Shown here piece by piece: positions 55,432 through 63,847 of a stretch of 64,000 nt of DNA. Made by a program: the position numbers and the translations under genes. The notes below the pieces were generated by a model that worked only from the letters and a program-made list of their open reading frames with translations, made no database searches and was not told the origin of the DNA. Source of the stretch: VAZQ01 sp035693615 (GTDB lineage: Bacteria; Pseudomonadota; Alphaproteobacteria; Rhizobiales; Xanthobacteraceae); the NCBI GenBank assembly GCA_035693615.1, contig DASSGH010000051.1:23070-87069 (forward strand), given 5' to 3'. The first letter of the stretch is position 1. Each line of letters starts with the position of its first letter.

Positions 55432-55743
55432 ATGTCCAAGACCGCCGATTACCGCCGGCTTGCCGAGGGCTGCATCGCGTGGGCGGGCCTCGCGATCTCT
55501 GGCGATCAGCGCGAGCAATTTCTCGAACTCGCCAAAAAGTGGATGAGCGACGCCGAGAGCATTGATCAGGGCATAGAGCTGCGACGTGCCAAAGCATCAG
55601 AAATGGCGGGTGAGGAAATAGATCGTCTGGGTGACCCGTCAGCAACCGACGAGGAACGGCAACTCCGCAAGCAGCGGCTTATCAAGGGACCCCAAGAGTT
55701 TCGAGATATTCGCAGCAATCGTGCGAAGATTGAACCGAGATGA
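55432..55743 (+). CDS. Small conserved hypothetical helical protein of rhizobial type
   Basis: A 103-residue protein: MSKTADYRRLAEGCIAWAGL, REQFLELAKKWMSDAESID. This matches the YRRLAE-x-C pattern of a small uncharacterised Bradyrhizobium family I recognise. Strong GGAGGG Shine-Dalgarno. It lies between the decayed duplicate and the intact FAD monooxygenase. The second half (from residue 55) is Glu/Arg-rich and may be disordered. Confidence 0.65.
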   Translation: MSKTADYRRLAEGCIAWAGLAISGDQREQFLELAKKWMSDAESIDQGIELRRAKASEMAGEEIDRLGDPSATDEERQLRKQRLIKGPQEFRDIRSNRAKIEPR

Positions 55744-55990
55744 TGCTCGCGCGTTCTTTTGGACTTCCCTGATGCCCGCGCGCCGCCGGCTACACCGGCC
55801 CCATCCTACAAGGGTGACAAGCCCACCGGCCTGCCGGTCGTCGATTTATGAGTACACGCCCTAATGTGCCGTGAACCGGCCAAGGTGGCCAACGCTGAGT
55901 AAGGGTTGATTATCTCTGCTATCCCCAACAATTGGCATGTGAAATCAGCCGCCAAATCAATAGCCTGCCACATCTAGTTACATTACCGCG

Positions 55991-57184
55991 TCAGGCCGGC
56001 GTCCAGCCATAGAGCCAATCATAGCGGGCGAGCAGCCGGGTGCCGCCGAGGGAGGCGAGCGCGAGGCTGCGCAGCGCGGCTGCCGGGCCTCCCAGTTGAT
56101 AGATCGTCCCGTTACGGCGGGCGGCGCGTTGGGCGCGCGCCGTGCGGGAGCGCCGCTCCCGCTCATAGCGGCGGATGGCGGCGGCAGGGTCATCGCGCGT
56201 CTCGGCAAGGCGCTGCGCCAGCACCGCCGCGTCCTCGATGGCCATGGCGGCGCCCTGCGCGAGATAGGGCAGCATGGGATGGGCTGCGTCCCCCAACAAC
56301 GTCACCGCGCCGGTGCCCCAATGCGCAAGCGGTGAGCGGTCGTAGAGCGCCCATTTTTGCCAGTGCCCCGGCGCGGCAAGGAGGGCGCGCGCCGTTGCCG
56401 ACCATGCCGCGGCGGAATAGCGGGCGAGAATTTCGGCGCGCTCCGCGGGCGCGCTCCAGCCGGTTTCGTGCCAGTCGTCGCGCATGATGGCAACGACGTT
56501 GACAAGGCTCCCGCCCCGAACGGGATAGTGGACGAGGTGGGCAGCGCTGCCGAGCCAGAGATTGACCGCGGGCGCGCGCAACTGAGGCGCCACGGCCTCG
56601 GCAGGAGCAAGGGCGCGCCAGGCGCTATGGCCGGCGAAGCGCGGCGCCCGGCGATGCCCCAAACCTCCGCGCAGGCTCGACCACAGCCCGTCGGCGCCGA
56701 TCAACGCCGCGCCGCGATGCTCGATGTCGCCCTGCGGCGAGTGCGCTGAAATCGTCACGCCAGCCTCGGTCAGCCTGAAATCGTCGACCCGGGCGCCGAG
56801 ATGCAGAGTGATGCCAGGACAGGCGCGCACGGCCTCGACCAGCACGGTTTGCAGGTCGCTGCGATGGATCACCCAATATGGGGCGCCGTAGCGCCGCTCG
56901 GCCGCCGGGCCGAGCGGCGCGCGCGCGAGCACACGCGCGGTGCGCGCGTCGATAATCCGGAGCTCCTCGGGCGTGACGACATGGCGCTGCAGTTGCTCGG
57001 CCAGGCCGAGTGCCAGCAGGATGCGCGAGGCATTGGGCGAGAGCTGAATGCCGGCGCCGACTTCCTCCAGCCGTTGCGCCTGATCGAAGACGGCGACCTC
57101 AAATCCGCGTCGCGCAATCGCCAATGCCGCAGTTAGTCCTCCGATCCCCGCGCCGACGATGATCACGGTGCGCGAAGGCGGCAC
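55991..57184 (-). CDS. FAD-dependent monooxygenase, salicylate/3-hydroxybenzoate hydroxylase type
   Basis: A 397-residue class A flavin monooxygenase: TVIIVGAGIGGLTAALAIAR, the DG motif ALIGADGLWSSLR, and TGAVTLLGDAAHPMLPYLAQ. It hydroxylates an aromatic ring with NAD(P)H; relatives use salicylate or 3-hydroxybenzoate. Start GTG 57184. It lies next to a zf-CHCC protein on the same strand, a pairing common in rhizobia. A decayed duplicate of its 3' end lies 0.9 kb away. Confidence 0.85.
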   Translation of the reverse strand: MPPSRTVIIVGAGIGGLTAALAIARRGFEVAVFDQAQRLEEVGAGIQLSPNASRILLALGLAEQLQRHVVTPEELRIIDARTARVLARAPLGPAAERRYGAPYWVIHRSDLQTVLVEAVRACPGITLHLGARVDDFRLTEAGVTISAHSPQGDIEHRGAALIGADGLWSSLRGGLGHRRAPRFAGHSAWRALAPAEAVAPQLRAPAVNLWLGSAAHLVHYPVRGGSLVNVVAIMRDDWHETGWSAPAERAEILARYSAAAWSATARALLAAPGHWQKWALYDRSPLAHWGTGAVTLLGDAAHPMLPYLAQGAAMAIEDAAVLAQRLAETRDDPAAAIRRYERERRSRTARAQRAARRNGTIYQLGGPAAALRSLALASLGGTRLLARYDWLYGWTPA

Positions 57185-57206
57185 AGGTCACATCCCATAT
57201 CTATTG

Positions 57207-57455
57207 CTAGGGAGCCACCCCATCCGTCAGTGCACATTCCGGCGGGCGCGCGGCGTGGGGATCGAGCGTCGAGTCGTAGCGAAAAAGCGTCGAGCAATAG
57301 GGACAGACGATTTCGGTGGCGTCGCCCATGTCGAGATACACATGCGGGTGGTCGAACGGGGCCAACTCGCCCTCGCACATGAATTCGCGCGCCCCGATCT
57401 CGATGACCGTGACGCCCGGCGTATTGTGGAAATGAGGAACGACTCGCTCGGCCAT
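57207..57455 (-). CDS. zf-CHCC zinc-finger protein (NDUFS6-like)
   Basis: An 82-residue protein with the Cys-His-Cys-Cys zinc motif: HFHNTPGVTVIEIGAREFMC, PFDHPHVYLDMGDATEIVCP and YCSTLFRY. This is the family of the mitochondrial complex I 13 kDa subunit NDUFS6; alphaproteobacterial homologues are assembly or accessory factors. ATG 57455 is chosen. It precedes the monooxygenase gene by 22 bp. Confidence 0.87.
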   Translation of the reverse strand: MAERVVPHFHNTPGVTVIEIGAREFMCEGELAPFDHPHVYLDMGDATEIVCPYCSTLFRYDSTLDPHAARPPECALTDGVAP

Positions 57456-57719
57456 GTGATGGTCCGCATTTACCCGCGGGGGAGTCGAATGCCTCGACGC
57501 CTCCGCCAGCTGGTGGCGCTGCGCGGGCGCGGGCACCATAACCATCGGCAACAATCATGGCTAGCCAAATCGGTCTAATCTGCGGAGACAGCAGGGCTTT
57601 TGGCCTCGCCCCGCGTCGGGTGCGATTTTCCGGGCATGCCCGATTGGCCGGCAGTCCCTTCCTGACTATCTTGCGGCCGCCGTGACGCACGGCGACATTG
57701 GCACTGGAGAAAATGTCCC

Positions 57720-58877
57720 GTGACGACAGCGCGCATCGCACTGCCGCTCGCTCTGGCCGTTGCTTCGGCCAGCGCCGCGCTCGCCGTCGCTCCCGGCGCG
57801 TTCGAGGCTCATGTTCTGCTCGCCGCCCAGGATGATCCGGTGGCGCTTGCGGACCACGCGGTGGCGCGCTCGTTCCATGCCGCGGTTGCCGCGCGCGAGA
57901 TCGATGCCGCGCTCGCCGCCGGCGACGCCGATCTCGCCAGAAGCTTTCTCGAACTTGCCCGCGAGCGTGACGTCCTGGTCGATCCTGCCGTTGTGGAGAA
58001 GGTCGCGCTTGCCAACGCGGGCGTCGCCACCGCCAAGCGCTCGCTGGGGAGCTTCGCCCGTGGGCTCATTATTGGTGAAGCCGAAGATGTGTCGGGGTTT
58101 GCCGGCACCGCGGTCGGGGATCTGTTCGTGGTCGGCGATGTCCGCGACATTGTGCGCGAGGGTGCGCGACTTGCGGCGGGGGGCGAGGCTGATGAGCTCG
58201 TTCTCGGATTGGCCTGCGTCGGGCTGGCGGTGACGGCGGCGACCTATGCGACGCTGGGCGTTGGCGTCCCGGCCCGCGTGGGACTCACGGCCGTCAAGGC
58301 GGCGCGCCAGACTGGCCGGCTCGGCGCGGGCCTGGCCGCCTGGATCGGCCATTCGCTGGGCGAGGTCATCGACTGGGCCATTCTCAAGCGCGCCGTCAGC
58401 CGTGCAGCCGTTGCCGAACCCGCGGCAGCCGCGCGCGGCATCCGCGAGGCAGTGAGGGTCGAGAAGGCGCAGTCGCTCGTGCGATTTGTGGGCGATGTCG
58501 GGCGCGTGCAGGCGAGCGCGGGCGCGCGGGCGGCGATCGACGGATTGAGGCTCGCGGAGGGATCGCGCGACATGTCGAAGATCGCGCGGCTCGCTGCGGC
58601 CAAGGGCGGCAAGACTCGAGCGATCCTAAAGCTCGCCGGCCGCGGCGCTATCGTCCTCGCGGTGGCGGCGTTCGATCTCGCGATGTGGCTGTTCTGGGCG
58701 CTGCTGACGCTTTTGACGTTCGTCTCCTCGCTCAAGCGAGCGACCGAGCGGATGACCGAGCGGTACTGCGAGCGACGCAAGCGCCGCCGCGCGCCCCGCG
58801 CACGTCTCGCCCGCTCCTCCATGATGCAAGGAGCCGAGCGGCCGCATTGCGTCCTTGCTGCTGGTTCGCTGTCGTAG
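57720..58877 (+). CDS. Conserved hypothetical membrane protein
   Basis: A 385-residue protein from GTG 57720 with a signal-like N-terminus (ALPLALAVASASAALAVA), a middle hydrophobic pair (LGLACVGLAVTAATYATLGV) and a C-terminal segment (IVLAVAAFDLAMWLFWALLT). The rest is Ala-rich helices with basic tails. I do not recognise a family with a known role. A hydrolase gene follows after 45 bp. Confidence 0.6.
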   Translation: MTTARIALPLALAVASASAALAVAPGAFEAHVLLAAQDDPVALADHAVARSFHAAVAAREIDAALAAGDADLARSFLELARERDVLVDPAVVEKVALANAGVATAKRSLGSFARGLIIGEAEDVSGFAGTAVGDLFVVGDVRDIVREGARLAAGGEADELVLGLACVGLAVTAATYATLGVGVPARVGLTAVKAARQTGRLGAGLAAWIGHSLGEVIDWAILKRAVSRAAVAEPAAAARGIREAVRVEKAQSLVRFVGDVGRVQASAGARAAIDGLRLAEGSRDMSKIARLAAAKGGKTRAILKLAGRGAIVLAVAAFDLAMWLFWALLTLLTFVSSLKRATERMTERYCERRKRRRAPRARLARSSMMQGAERPHCVLAAGSLS

Positions 58878-58922
58878 AACGGGGCTCCAGCGGGTTGGAG
58901 CGATGGCGATCCGGAGCGTGCC

Positions 58923-59690
58923 TTGCCAATCGCCGACATGCAGCGTTTTGAGCACGACGGGATCGAAATCGCATTTCTAGATGAAGGGAAAGGCGAGCCG
59001 ATCGTCCTCGTACACGGTTTTGCGTCGACCGCGCATGTCAATTGGGTCTATCCCGGGTGGGTTGTGACGCTCGTCAAGGCCGGCCGGCGCGTCATCGCGC
59101 TCGACAATCGCGGACATGGCGCCTCGAGCAAGCTCTACGATCCGGCCGCCTATCACAGCGCCCGCATGGCAGACGACCTCCGAGCGCTGCTCGATCATGT
59201 CGGTCTCGCCCGTGCCGACGTCATGGGCTACTCCATGGGCGCGCGTATTGCGGCATTCTTTGCGCGCGCGCATCCCATGCGCCTGCGGCGGGCCGTGTTG
59301 GGAGGGTTAGGCAGCCATCTCGTGGACGGCGTCGGCCTGCCGGAGAGTATCGCCGATGCGTTGGAGGCGCCCTCGCTGGCGGAAATTCGCGATCCTACGG
59401 GACGCACCTTCCGCGCCTTTGCCGAGCAGACCAACTCCGACCTTAGGGCGCTTGCGGCCTGCATCCGCGGGTCGCGCCAGACGTTGACGCCGGCCGAGGT
59501 GGCGGCGATCCGTACGCCGGTCCTGGTAGCGGTCGGCACCGAGGACCCGGTGGCGGGCTCGGCGCGCGAATTGGCAGCCCTGCTGCCTGCCGGCCGCGCA
59601 TTCGACATCCCCGGACGCGATCACATGCTCGCGGTGGGGGATCGGGCATTCAAGGCCGCGGTGCTCGATTTTCTGTCGGAGCAGCCTTGA
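58923..59690 (+). CDS. Alpha/beta hydrolase
   Basis: A 255-residue hydrolase: IVLVHGFASTAHVNWVYPGW, VIALDNRGHGASS, the nucleophile GYSMGARI and the His in GRDHMLAVGDR. It may cleave an ester or lactone; no substrate is inferable. TTG 58923 follows GGAG at 6-nt spacing and is preferred over ATG 58938. Confidence 0.83.
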   Translation: MPIADMQRFEHDGIEIAFLDEGKGEPIVLVHGFASTAHVNWVYPGWVVTLVKAGRRVIALDNRGHGASSKLYDPAAYHSARMADDLRALLDHVGLARADVMGYSMGARIAAFFARAHPMRLRRAVLGGLGSHLVDGVGLPESIADALEAPSLAEIRDPTGRTFRAFAEQTNSDLRALAACIRGSRQTLTPAEVAAIRTPVLVAVGTEDPVAGSARELAALLPAGRAFDIPGRDHMLAVGDRAFKAAVLDFLSEQP

Positions 59691-60204
59691 GGACGTCGCG
59701 CGAACCGGCGCCTTATGCTTGCAGTCCAGAAGGTTCCCGGACTAGGCGCCGCTATCCGTCAAATAAATGTGAGCGGGCAGGGGCGCCGGCAGTGAACTCC
59801 CAGGGCACGAAACGGTTGTTTGCGCACGAGGTTAATAGGGAAGTCCATGCCCATTCTTTTATATATCGCGATGTGGTCATGCGCGCTGGGAATGGCGTCC
59901 AGTTTCACGCCTGTCCTCGTGCGCGACTCCCAGGATCGGGAGTAAGGCCGCTATATCCGATTGTAGGCCCGCATCTTTGTTCGGCAGATGAAGTGCGATG
60001 ATGCGGGCCCGTCATGTCGGATCTCAGATTACCTTCCATATGTCGGCTCCCGATCAATGATCCGGCGGCCGCGTATCCCGCTTGGCCGCTGCGCAGCGAG
60101 GTGCTGAAGCGCCTTCCGGTTTCCCGGCCTCGTTTCGATATAGGTCATTGCGCGCTCGAATTGTGCTAAGCTGGGCGCGGCAAGAAATTGTGTCGGAGAT
60201 GGGC
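59691..60204. other. Intergenic region before cysE with a perfect inverted repeat
   Basis: 514 bp without a recognisable gene. It holds a perfect 10-bp inverted repeat GGCCCGCATC (59966-59975) / GATGCGGGCC (60000-60009) with a 24-nt loop and no T tract. AT-rich runs (TTTTATATATCG near 59856) could serve as a promoter. Any leader function for cysE is speculation. Confidence 0.4.
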
Positions 60205-61026
60205 ATGGCCCAGCGTCAGGTCAGAGCCGGAGCGCTCGATAAGGTTGACCCGGTTTGGGGGCGTATTCGCGGCGAGGCCGAAGAGATCGTGCGCCGCGAA
60301 CCCGAGCTCGCGACCTTGATCTATTCGACCATCCTGCATCACGACTCCTTGGAAGCGGCGGTCGTGCACCGCGTGGCGGAGCGTCTCGACAGCTCCGAGG
60401 TATCGGCAGAGATGATCCGCCAGGCCTATACCGACGCCCTCGGGGCCGAGCCGGCGATCGGCGAGGCGTTCCGTGCCGACATCGTCGCCACAGTCGATCG
60501 CGATCCCGCGACCAACCGCTTTCTCGAGCCGGTGCTTTACTTCAAAGGTTTTCACGCAATTCAGACGCACCGGCTTGCTCACTGGTTGTGGAAAAGAGGC
60601 CGCAAGGATTTTGCTTACTATCTGCAGAGCCGCTCATCGGGGGTGTTCCAGACCGACATCAATCCGGCTGTCAGCATCGGACGCGGGATCTTCCTTGATC
60701 ATGCCACTGGATTGGTCGTCGGCGAGACTGCAGTGATCGAGGATGACGTGTCGATGCTGCAGGAGGTTACGCTCGGCGGAACCGGCAAAGAGGCCGGTGA
60801 TCGCCACCCGAAAATCCGCCGTGGCGTCTTGATCGGCGCCGGAGCCAAGATCCTCGGCAACATCGAAATCGGTCACTGTGCGCGCATCGCTGCCGGATCC
60901 GTGGTGCTCAAATCCGTGCCGCACAACACCACGGTCGCCGGCGTTCCGGCACGGGTCATCGGTCAGGCCCGCTGTCTCGAGCCGTCGCGCACCATGGATC
61001 ATCTGTTCGAGGACGACGACGGCTGA
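60205..61026 (+). CDS. cysE: Serine O-acetyltransferase
   Basis: A 273-residue CysE: an N-terminal helical domain (VDPVWGRIRGEAEEIVRREP), the catalytic region FQTDINPAVSIGRGIFLDHA, then left-handed beta-helix hexapeptides (VVGETAVIEDDVSMLQEVTL). It makes O-acetylserine for cysteine synthesis, feedback-inhibited by cysteine in relatives. The start 60205 follows GGAG; a longer frame to 60082 is rejected. DUF3126 follows, a common pairing. Confidence 0.93.
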   Translation: MAQRQVRAGALDKVDPVWGRIRGEAEEIVRREPELATLIYSTILHHDSLEAAVVHRVAERLDSSEVSAEMIRQAYTDALGAEPAIGEAFRADIVATVDRDPATNRFLEPVLYFKGFHAIQTHRLAHWLWKRGRKDFAYYLQSRSSGVFQTDINPAVSIGRGIFLDHATGLVVGETAVIEDDVSMLQEVTLGGTGKEAGDRHPKIRRGVLIGAGAKILGNIEIGHCARIAAGSVVLKSVPHNTTVAGVPARVIGQARCLEPSRTMDHLFEDDDG

Positions 61027-61044
61027 GGCAAGGGGGCGCGAGCG

Positions 61045-61479
61045 GTGGACGTTCAGGAAGTCAGGAAGCTCGACGCCTATCTCAAGCGGCTGTTCGGCAA
61101 CGCCCGCATCCGCGTCGTGCCGACCAAAGCGGATGCCGCCGATGTGTTCGTCGGGGAGGAGCGGATCGGCTCGCTCGTTCTCGACGAAGATGAAGAGGAT
61201 GACGAGCGTTCCTACAATTTCGAGGTGAAGATCACCCTGGGCGACGCCTCGACAACGGGTCCCGATCTCAAGCAGCTCGATGCTTACCTGAAGCGCAAGT
61301 TCGACACCGAGCGCATCCGCGTCGTCCCGCGCACCCGCAAAAAGGATTCAGCGGAAGTCTACGTGGGTGACGAATATATCGGCGTGTTGTTCTTCGACGA
61401 GAAGGACGCACGCTCGTCTTATTTCGAGATACCCATCTTGGCGCTCGATTTGGACGAACCGGGACTGCTCAAGGGATAG
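61045..61479 (+). CDS. Tandem DUF3126 protein
   Basis: A 144-residue protein from GTG 61045 made of two DUF3126 domains. Copy 1 (~1-66): EVRKLDAYLKRLFGNARIRV, DVFVGEERIGSLVLDEDEE. Copy 2 (~72-140): LKQLDAYLKRKFDTERIRVV and EVYVGDEYIGVLFFDEKDA. DUF3126 proteins are usually single-domain and encoded after cysE. Function unknown; perhaps linked to cysteine synthesis by its location. Confidence 0.82.
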   Translation: MDVQEVRKLDAYLKRLFGNARIRVVPTKADAADVFVGEERIGSLVLDEDEEDDERSYNFEVKITLGDASTTGPDLKQLDAYLKRKFDTERIRVVPRTRKKDSAEVYVGDEYIGVLFFDEKDARSSYFEIPILALDLDEPGLLKG

Positions 61480-61529
61480 CGGCGGCCGGTTAGGCCGCGT
61501 CCTGCGGCCGGGCGTTGCCTCGGCAGAGA

Positions 61530-62255
61530 TCAGCGCGGCGGCCGCAGGCTTGCGATCAGCCGGTCGAGCGTTGCGGCAACCATGCGCCAGTCATCGAGCC
61601 AATCGCGCGGGAAGCGCACCACCACGTCGGCCCTGTCGATGCGCCGCTCATAGAGGCAGGTACCGGGGACGGGAGGCGCACCGCGCGTGCAGCGCACGAG
61701 AAAATCCGCTGTTCCAGGCGTATAGACCAGATCCTCGCCCGCATAAGGCGTCCCGTCTCGGAACGCGAGGACGGCCAGTCCGGCCGAGCCACGCACTGGC
61801 TCGGCTGCAGTGTGGCGTGGATAGATGGTCCGCGCGCGATCGGCTGGCGCGAGCGTATCGCCGGCGGCGGCGATGGTCATGAACACGCGCCCTGACGTTC
61901 GCGACGATGCCGTTTCGGTGGCGGGGAGGGCGGATGCCTTCGACTCGGGATCGGGCGGCTGCAACGACGGCCACAAGAAAACAAGATCGAGGCGCTCCTG
62001 CGCGCCCGCTCGGCGTTGGGCGGCCACACGGATCGCAGCCGGCGGCACGTTGAATGCGACAGCGGCGACGCTGATCGGCAGGGGCGGGGCATCCAGGCGT
62101 GGCGCGGACCAGCGTGGCCACAGCACATAGACGATACAGCCGAACGCGCTCAGCGCGACCGCCGCGGCTACGACGAGCGGAAGGAGCAAACGCTGGCCGC
62201 CGTTGCGCCGGTTTAACGGCCGCGCGAGCTGTCGGTTGACGGGAATCGTCGTCAT
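61530..62255 (-). CDS. Hypothetical membrane-anchored protein
   Basis: A ~241-residue protein from ATG 62255 with one N-terminal transmembrane segment (LLLPLVVAAAVALSAFGCIV) and an extracytoplasmic part with strands such as DLVFLWPSLQPPDPESKAS, FMTIAAAGDTLAPADRARTI and FPRDWLDDWRMVAATLDRLI. Two Cys (VRCTRGAPPVPGTCLYERR) may pair. I do not recognise a named family. ATG 62297 is an alternative start. Confidence 0.6.
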   Translation of the reverse strand: MTTIPVNRQLARPLNRRNGGQRLLLPLVVAAAVALSAFGCIVYVLWPRWSAPRLDAPPLPISVAAVAFNVPPAAIRVAAQRRAGAQERLDLVFLWPSLQPPDPESKASALPATETASSRTSGRVFMTIAAAGDTLAPADRARTIYPRHTAAEPVRGSAGLAVLAFRDGTPYAGEDLVYTPGTADFLVRCTRGAPPVPGTCLYERRIDRADVVVRFPRDWLDDWRMVAATLDRLIASLRPPR

Positions 62256-62446
62256 GGGCGCCGCGCTTTCGCGAATCAGTGCTCGGTCATAACTCATCAG
62301 CAATCGGGCTACGCGATGGCCATATCCTGGTGCCGCGATTACCGGGCGATGAGCGATCACTACGCAATTAACCCTTCATTAAGGATGTTGTGGCGCGGGG
62401 CCTCGCGATGTGCGAAGGATCACGTGGGGACATCGGGGTGGGGCTC

Positions 62447-62572
62447 ATGACAGCGGAACGGGTTGATTTTTTCGCGCTTGCGATCGGCTGTGCCATCGCC
62501 GGCTGCTGGAGCATGGTCTCCGGCGCGGTCGTGGTGATGGCGCTGCGGGCGTTCGGTCTCGTCGCGGGCTGA
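62447..62572 (+). CDS. Possible small membrane protein
   Basis: A 41-residue frame (MTAERVDFFALAIGCAIAGC, WSMVSGAVVVMALRAFGLVA) with two hydrophobic stretches, after a GGGGTGGGGCTC ribosome-like stretch. It may be real, but length and lack of family make this uncertain. Confidence 0.35.
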   Translation: MTAERVDFFALAIGCAIAGCWSMVSGAVVVMALRAFGLVAG

Positions 62573-62648
62573 ACGCGTTGGCCCGCGGCCGCCTCGCCAA
62601 GCTTTATGTGCCGTGGCAAGGTCGCGCCTCCGATAGAGGAGGGCGCGA

Positions 62649-63179
62649 ATGGCAATCTTCGAGCTCGACGGCGAGGCGCCGGACCTGCCGGCTGACGGCC
62701 GGTATTGGGTCGCCGACAGCGCGGTCGTGATCGGGCGCGTGCGGCTCAAGAGCGATGCCAGCGTCTGGTTCAACGCGGTGCTTCGCGGCGACAACGAATG
62801 GATTGAGCTCGGCGAGCGTTCGCAAATCCAAGACAATGCGATGCTGCACACCGATCCGGGCTTTCCCCTCACGATCGGTGAGAATTGCGTCATCGGCCAC
62901 AACGTGGTCCTGCATGGTTGCCGCATCGCGGCCAACAGCCTCATCGGCATGGGCGCGGTTGTGCTCAACGGCGCGAAGATCGGAAGGAACTGCCTCGTCG
63001 GGGCCGGCGCCGTGGTGACCGAGGGCAAGGAGTTTGCCGACAATTCCCTGATCGTCGGATCACCCGCCCGCGTGATTCGTGCGCTCGATGAAAAAACCAC
63101 GCGAGCGATCGCCGACGGCGCCGACATCTACGTGCGACGCTGGCAGCAATACGCCAAGGGACTGAAGCGAATCGGGTGA
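62649..63179 (+). CDS. Gamma-carbonic anhydrase family protein
   Basis: A 176-residue left-handed beta-helix: SVWFNAVLRGDNEWIELGER, SQIQDNAMLHTDPGFPLTIG and NCVIGHNVVLHGCRIAANSL. The three zinc-ligand histidines of the family are visible (MLHTD, IGHN, LHG). Usual YrdA/PaaY-like length; carbonic anhydrase activity is not proven by sequence. GGAGGG Shine-Dalgarno. Confidence 0.9.
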   Translation: MAIFELDGEAPDLPADGRYWVADSAVVIGRVRLKSDASVWFNAVLRGDNEWIELGERSQIQDNAMLHTDPGFPLTIGENCVIGHNVVLHGCRIAANSLIGMGAVVLNGAKIGRNCLVGAGAVVTEGKEFADNSLIVGSPARVIRALDEKTTRAIADGADIYVRRWQQYAKGLKRIG

Positions 63180-63217
63180 CCTCCGGCGCGGGGCCCGCCC
63201 TCAATGCCTGGAACCGA

Positions 63218-63847
63218 TCAGCGCGAGGTGGCGGTGGCGGCGGCCGGGCGCGTGTCGCCGAGCGCGATCCAAACGTTGGGATCGGTTTGCGACTGCCGCT
63301 TCACGAAGCGGTATTCGGTCTCGGACCAGAGCAGGACCCCCTCCGTCTGGTTGTCGAGGATGAACTCGCCCTTGTCGGTCTTGACCGTGAGCACGGCATG
63401 ACCGTCACCCTGCTTGTCACGCACGACAGTGATGAGCAGTGCCTGGCGCGGCCATCCCGCTTGCATCAACATCCTGCGCTTGAGCAGAACGTAATCCTCG
63501 CAGTCGCCGTAGCCGTCGTCAGGATAATTCCAACGCTCGCTCACGCCCCAATGCTCCACGTCGGTGAGGGGCGTGATCGTCTCGTTGACCCATCCGTTGA
63601 TGCGCACAAGCTCGTTCCAGGCTTGGTTCGTCAACGCGGCGTCGCGCGCCGCCAGTTCCGTTGTGTCGCATTCCGGTGCGTACTCTGCGCAGAACTGGCT
63701 CCATCCGGCCGGCGCGCGGGCAGCCTCGCCGACCGAAATGAACAATGCCCGCTCGCTCGCCGCATGGGCAGATGCGATTGACAGCATCGCTGCCGTTGCG
63801 AAGCTGGCGAGCGCGGCTCGCCCTACTTCGCGAACACTCCGATTCAT
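63218..63847 (-). CDS. Bacterial transglutaminase-like cysteine peptidase (BTLCP)
   Basis: A 209-residue secreted protein with a signal peptide (LASFATAAMLSIASAHA). The active site shows Cys in GYGDCEDYVLLKR, His in GDGHAVLTVKT and Asp in FILDNQT. This family (LapG-like) processes surface proteins in the periplasm in some bacteria; no LapD or adhesin gene is seen here. GGGAGGG Shine-Dalgarno. Confidence 0.88.
   Translation of the reverse strand: MNRSVREVGRAALASFATAAMLSIASAHAASERALFISVGEAARAPAGWSQFCAEYAPECDTTELAARDAALTNQAWNELVRINGWVNETITPLTDVEHWGVSERWNYPDDGYGDCEDYVLLKRRMLMQAGWPRQALLITVVRDKQGDGHAVLTVKTDKGEFILDNQTEGVLLWSETEYRFVKRQSQTDPNVWIALGDTRPAAATATSR

Noticed and set aside
63218..63847. The missing transglutaminase-like partner of the Anbu operon
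   Set aside because: This is a short BTLCP/LapG-like secreted peptidase, a different family from the Anbu-linked transglutaminase, and 29 kb away.
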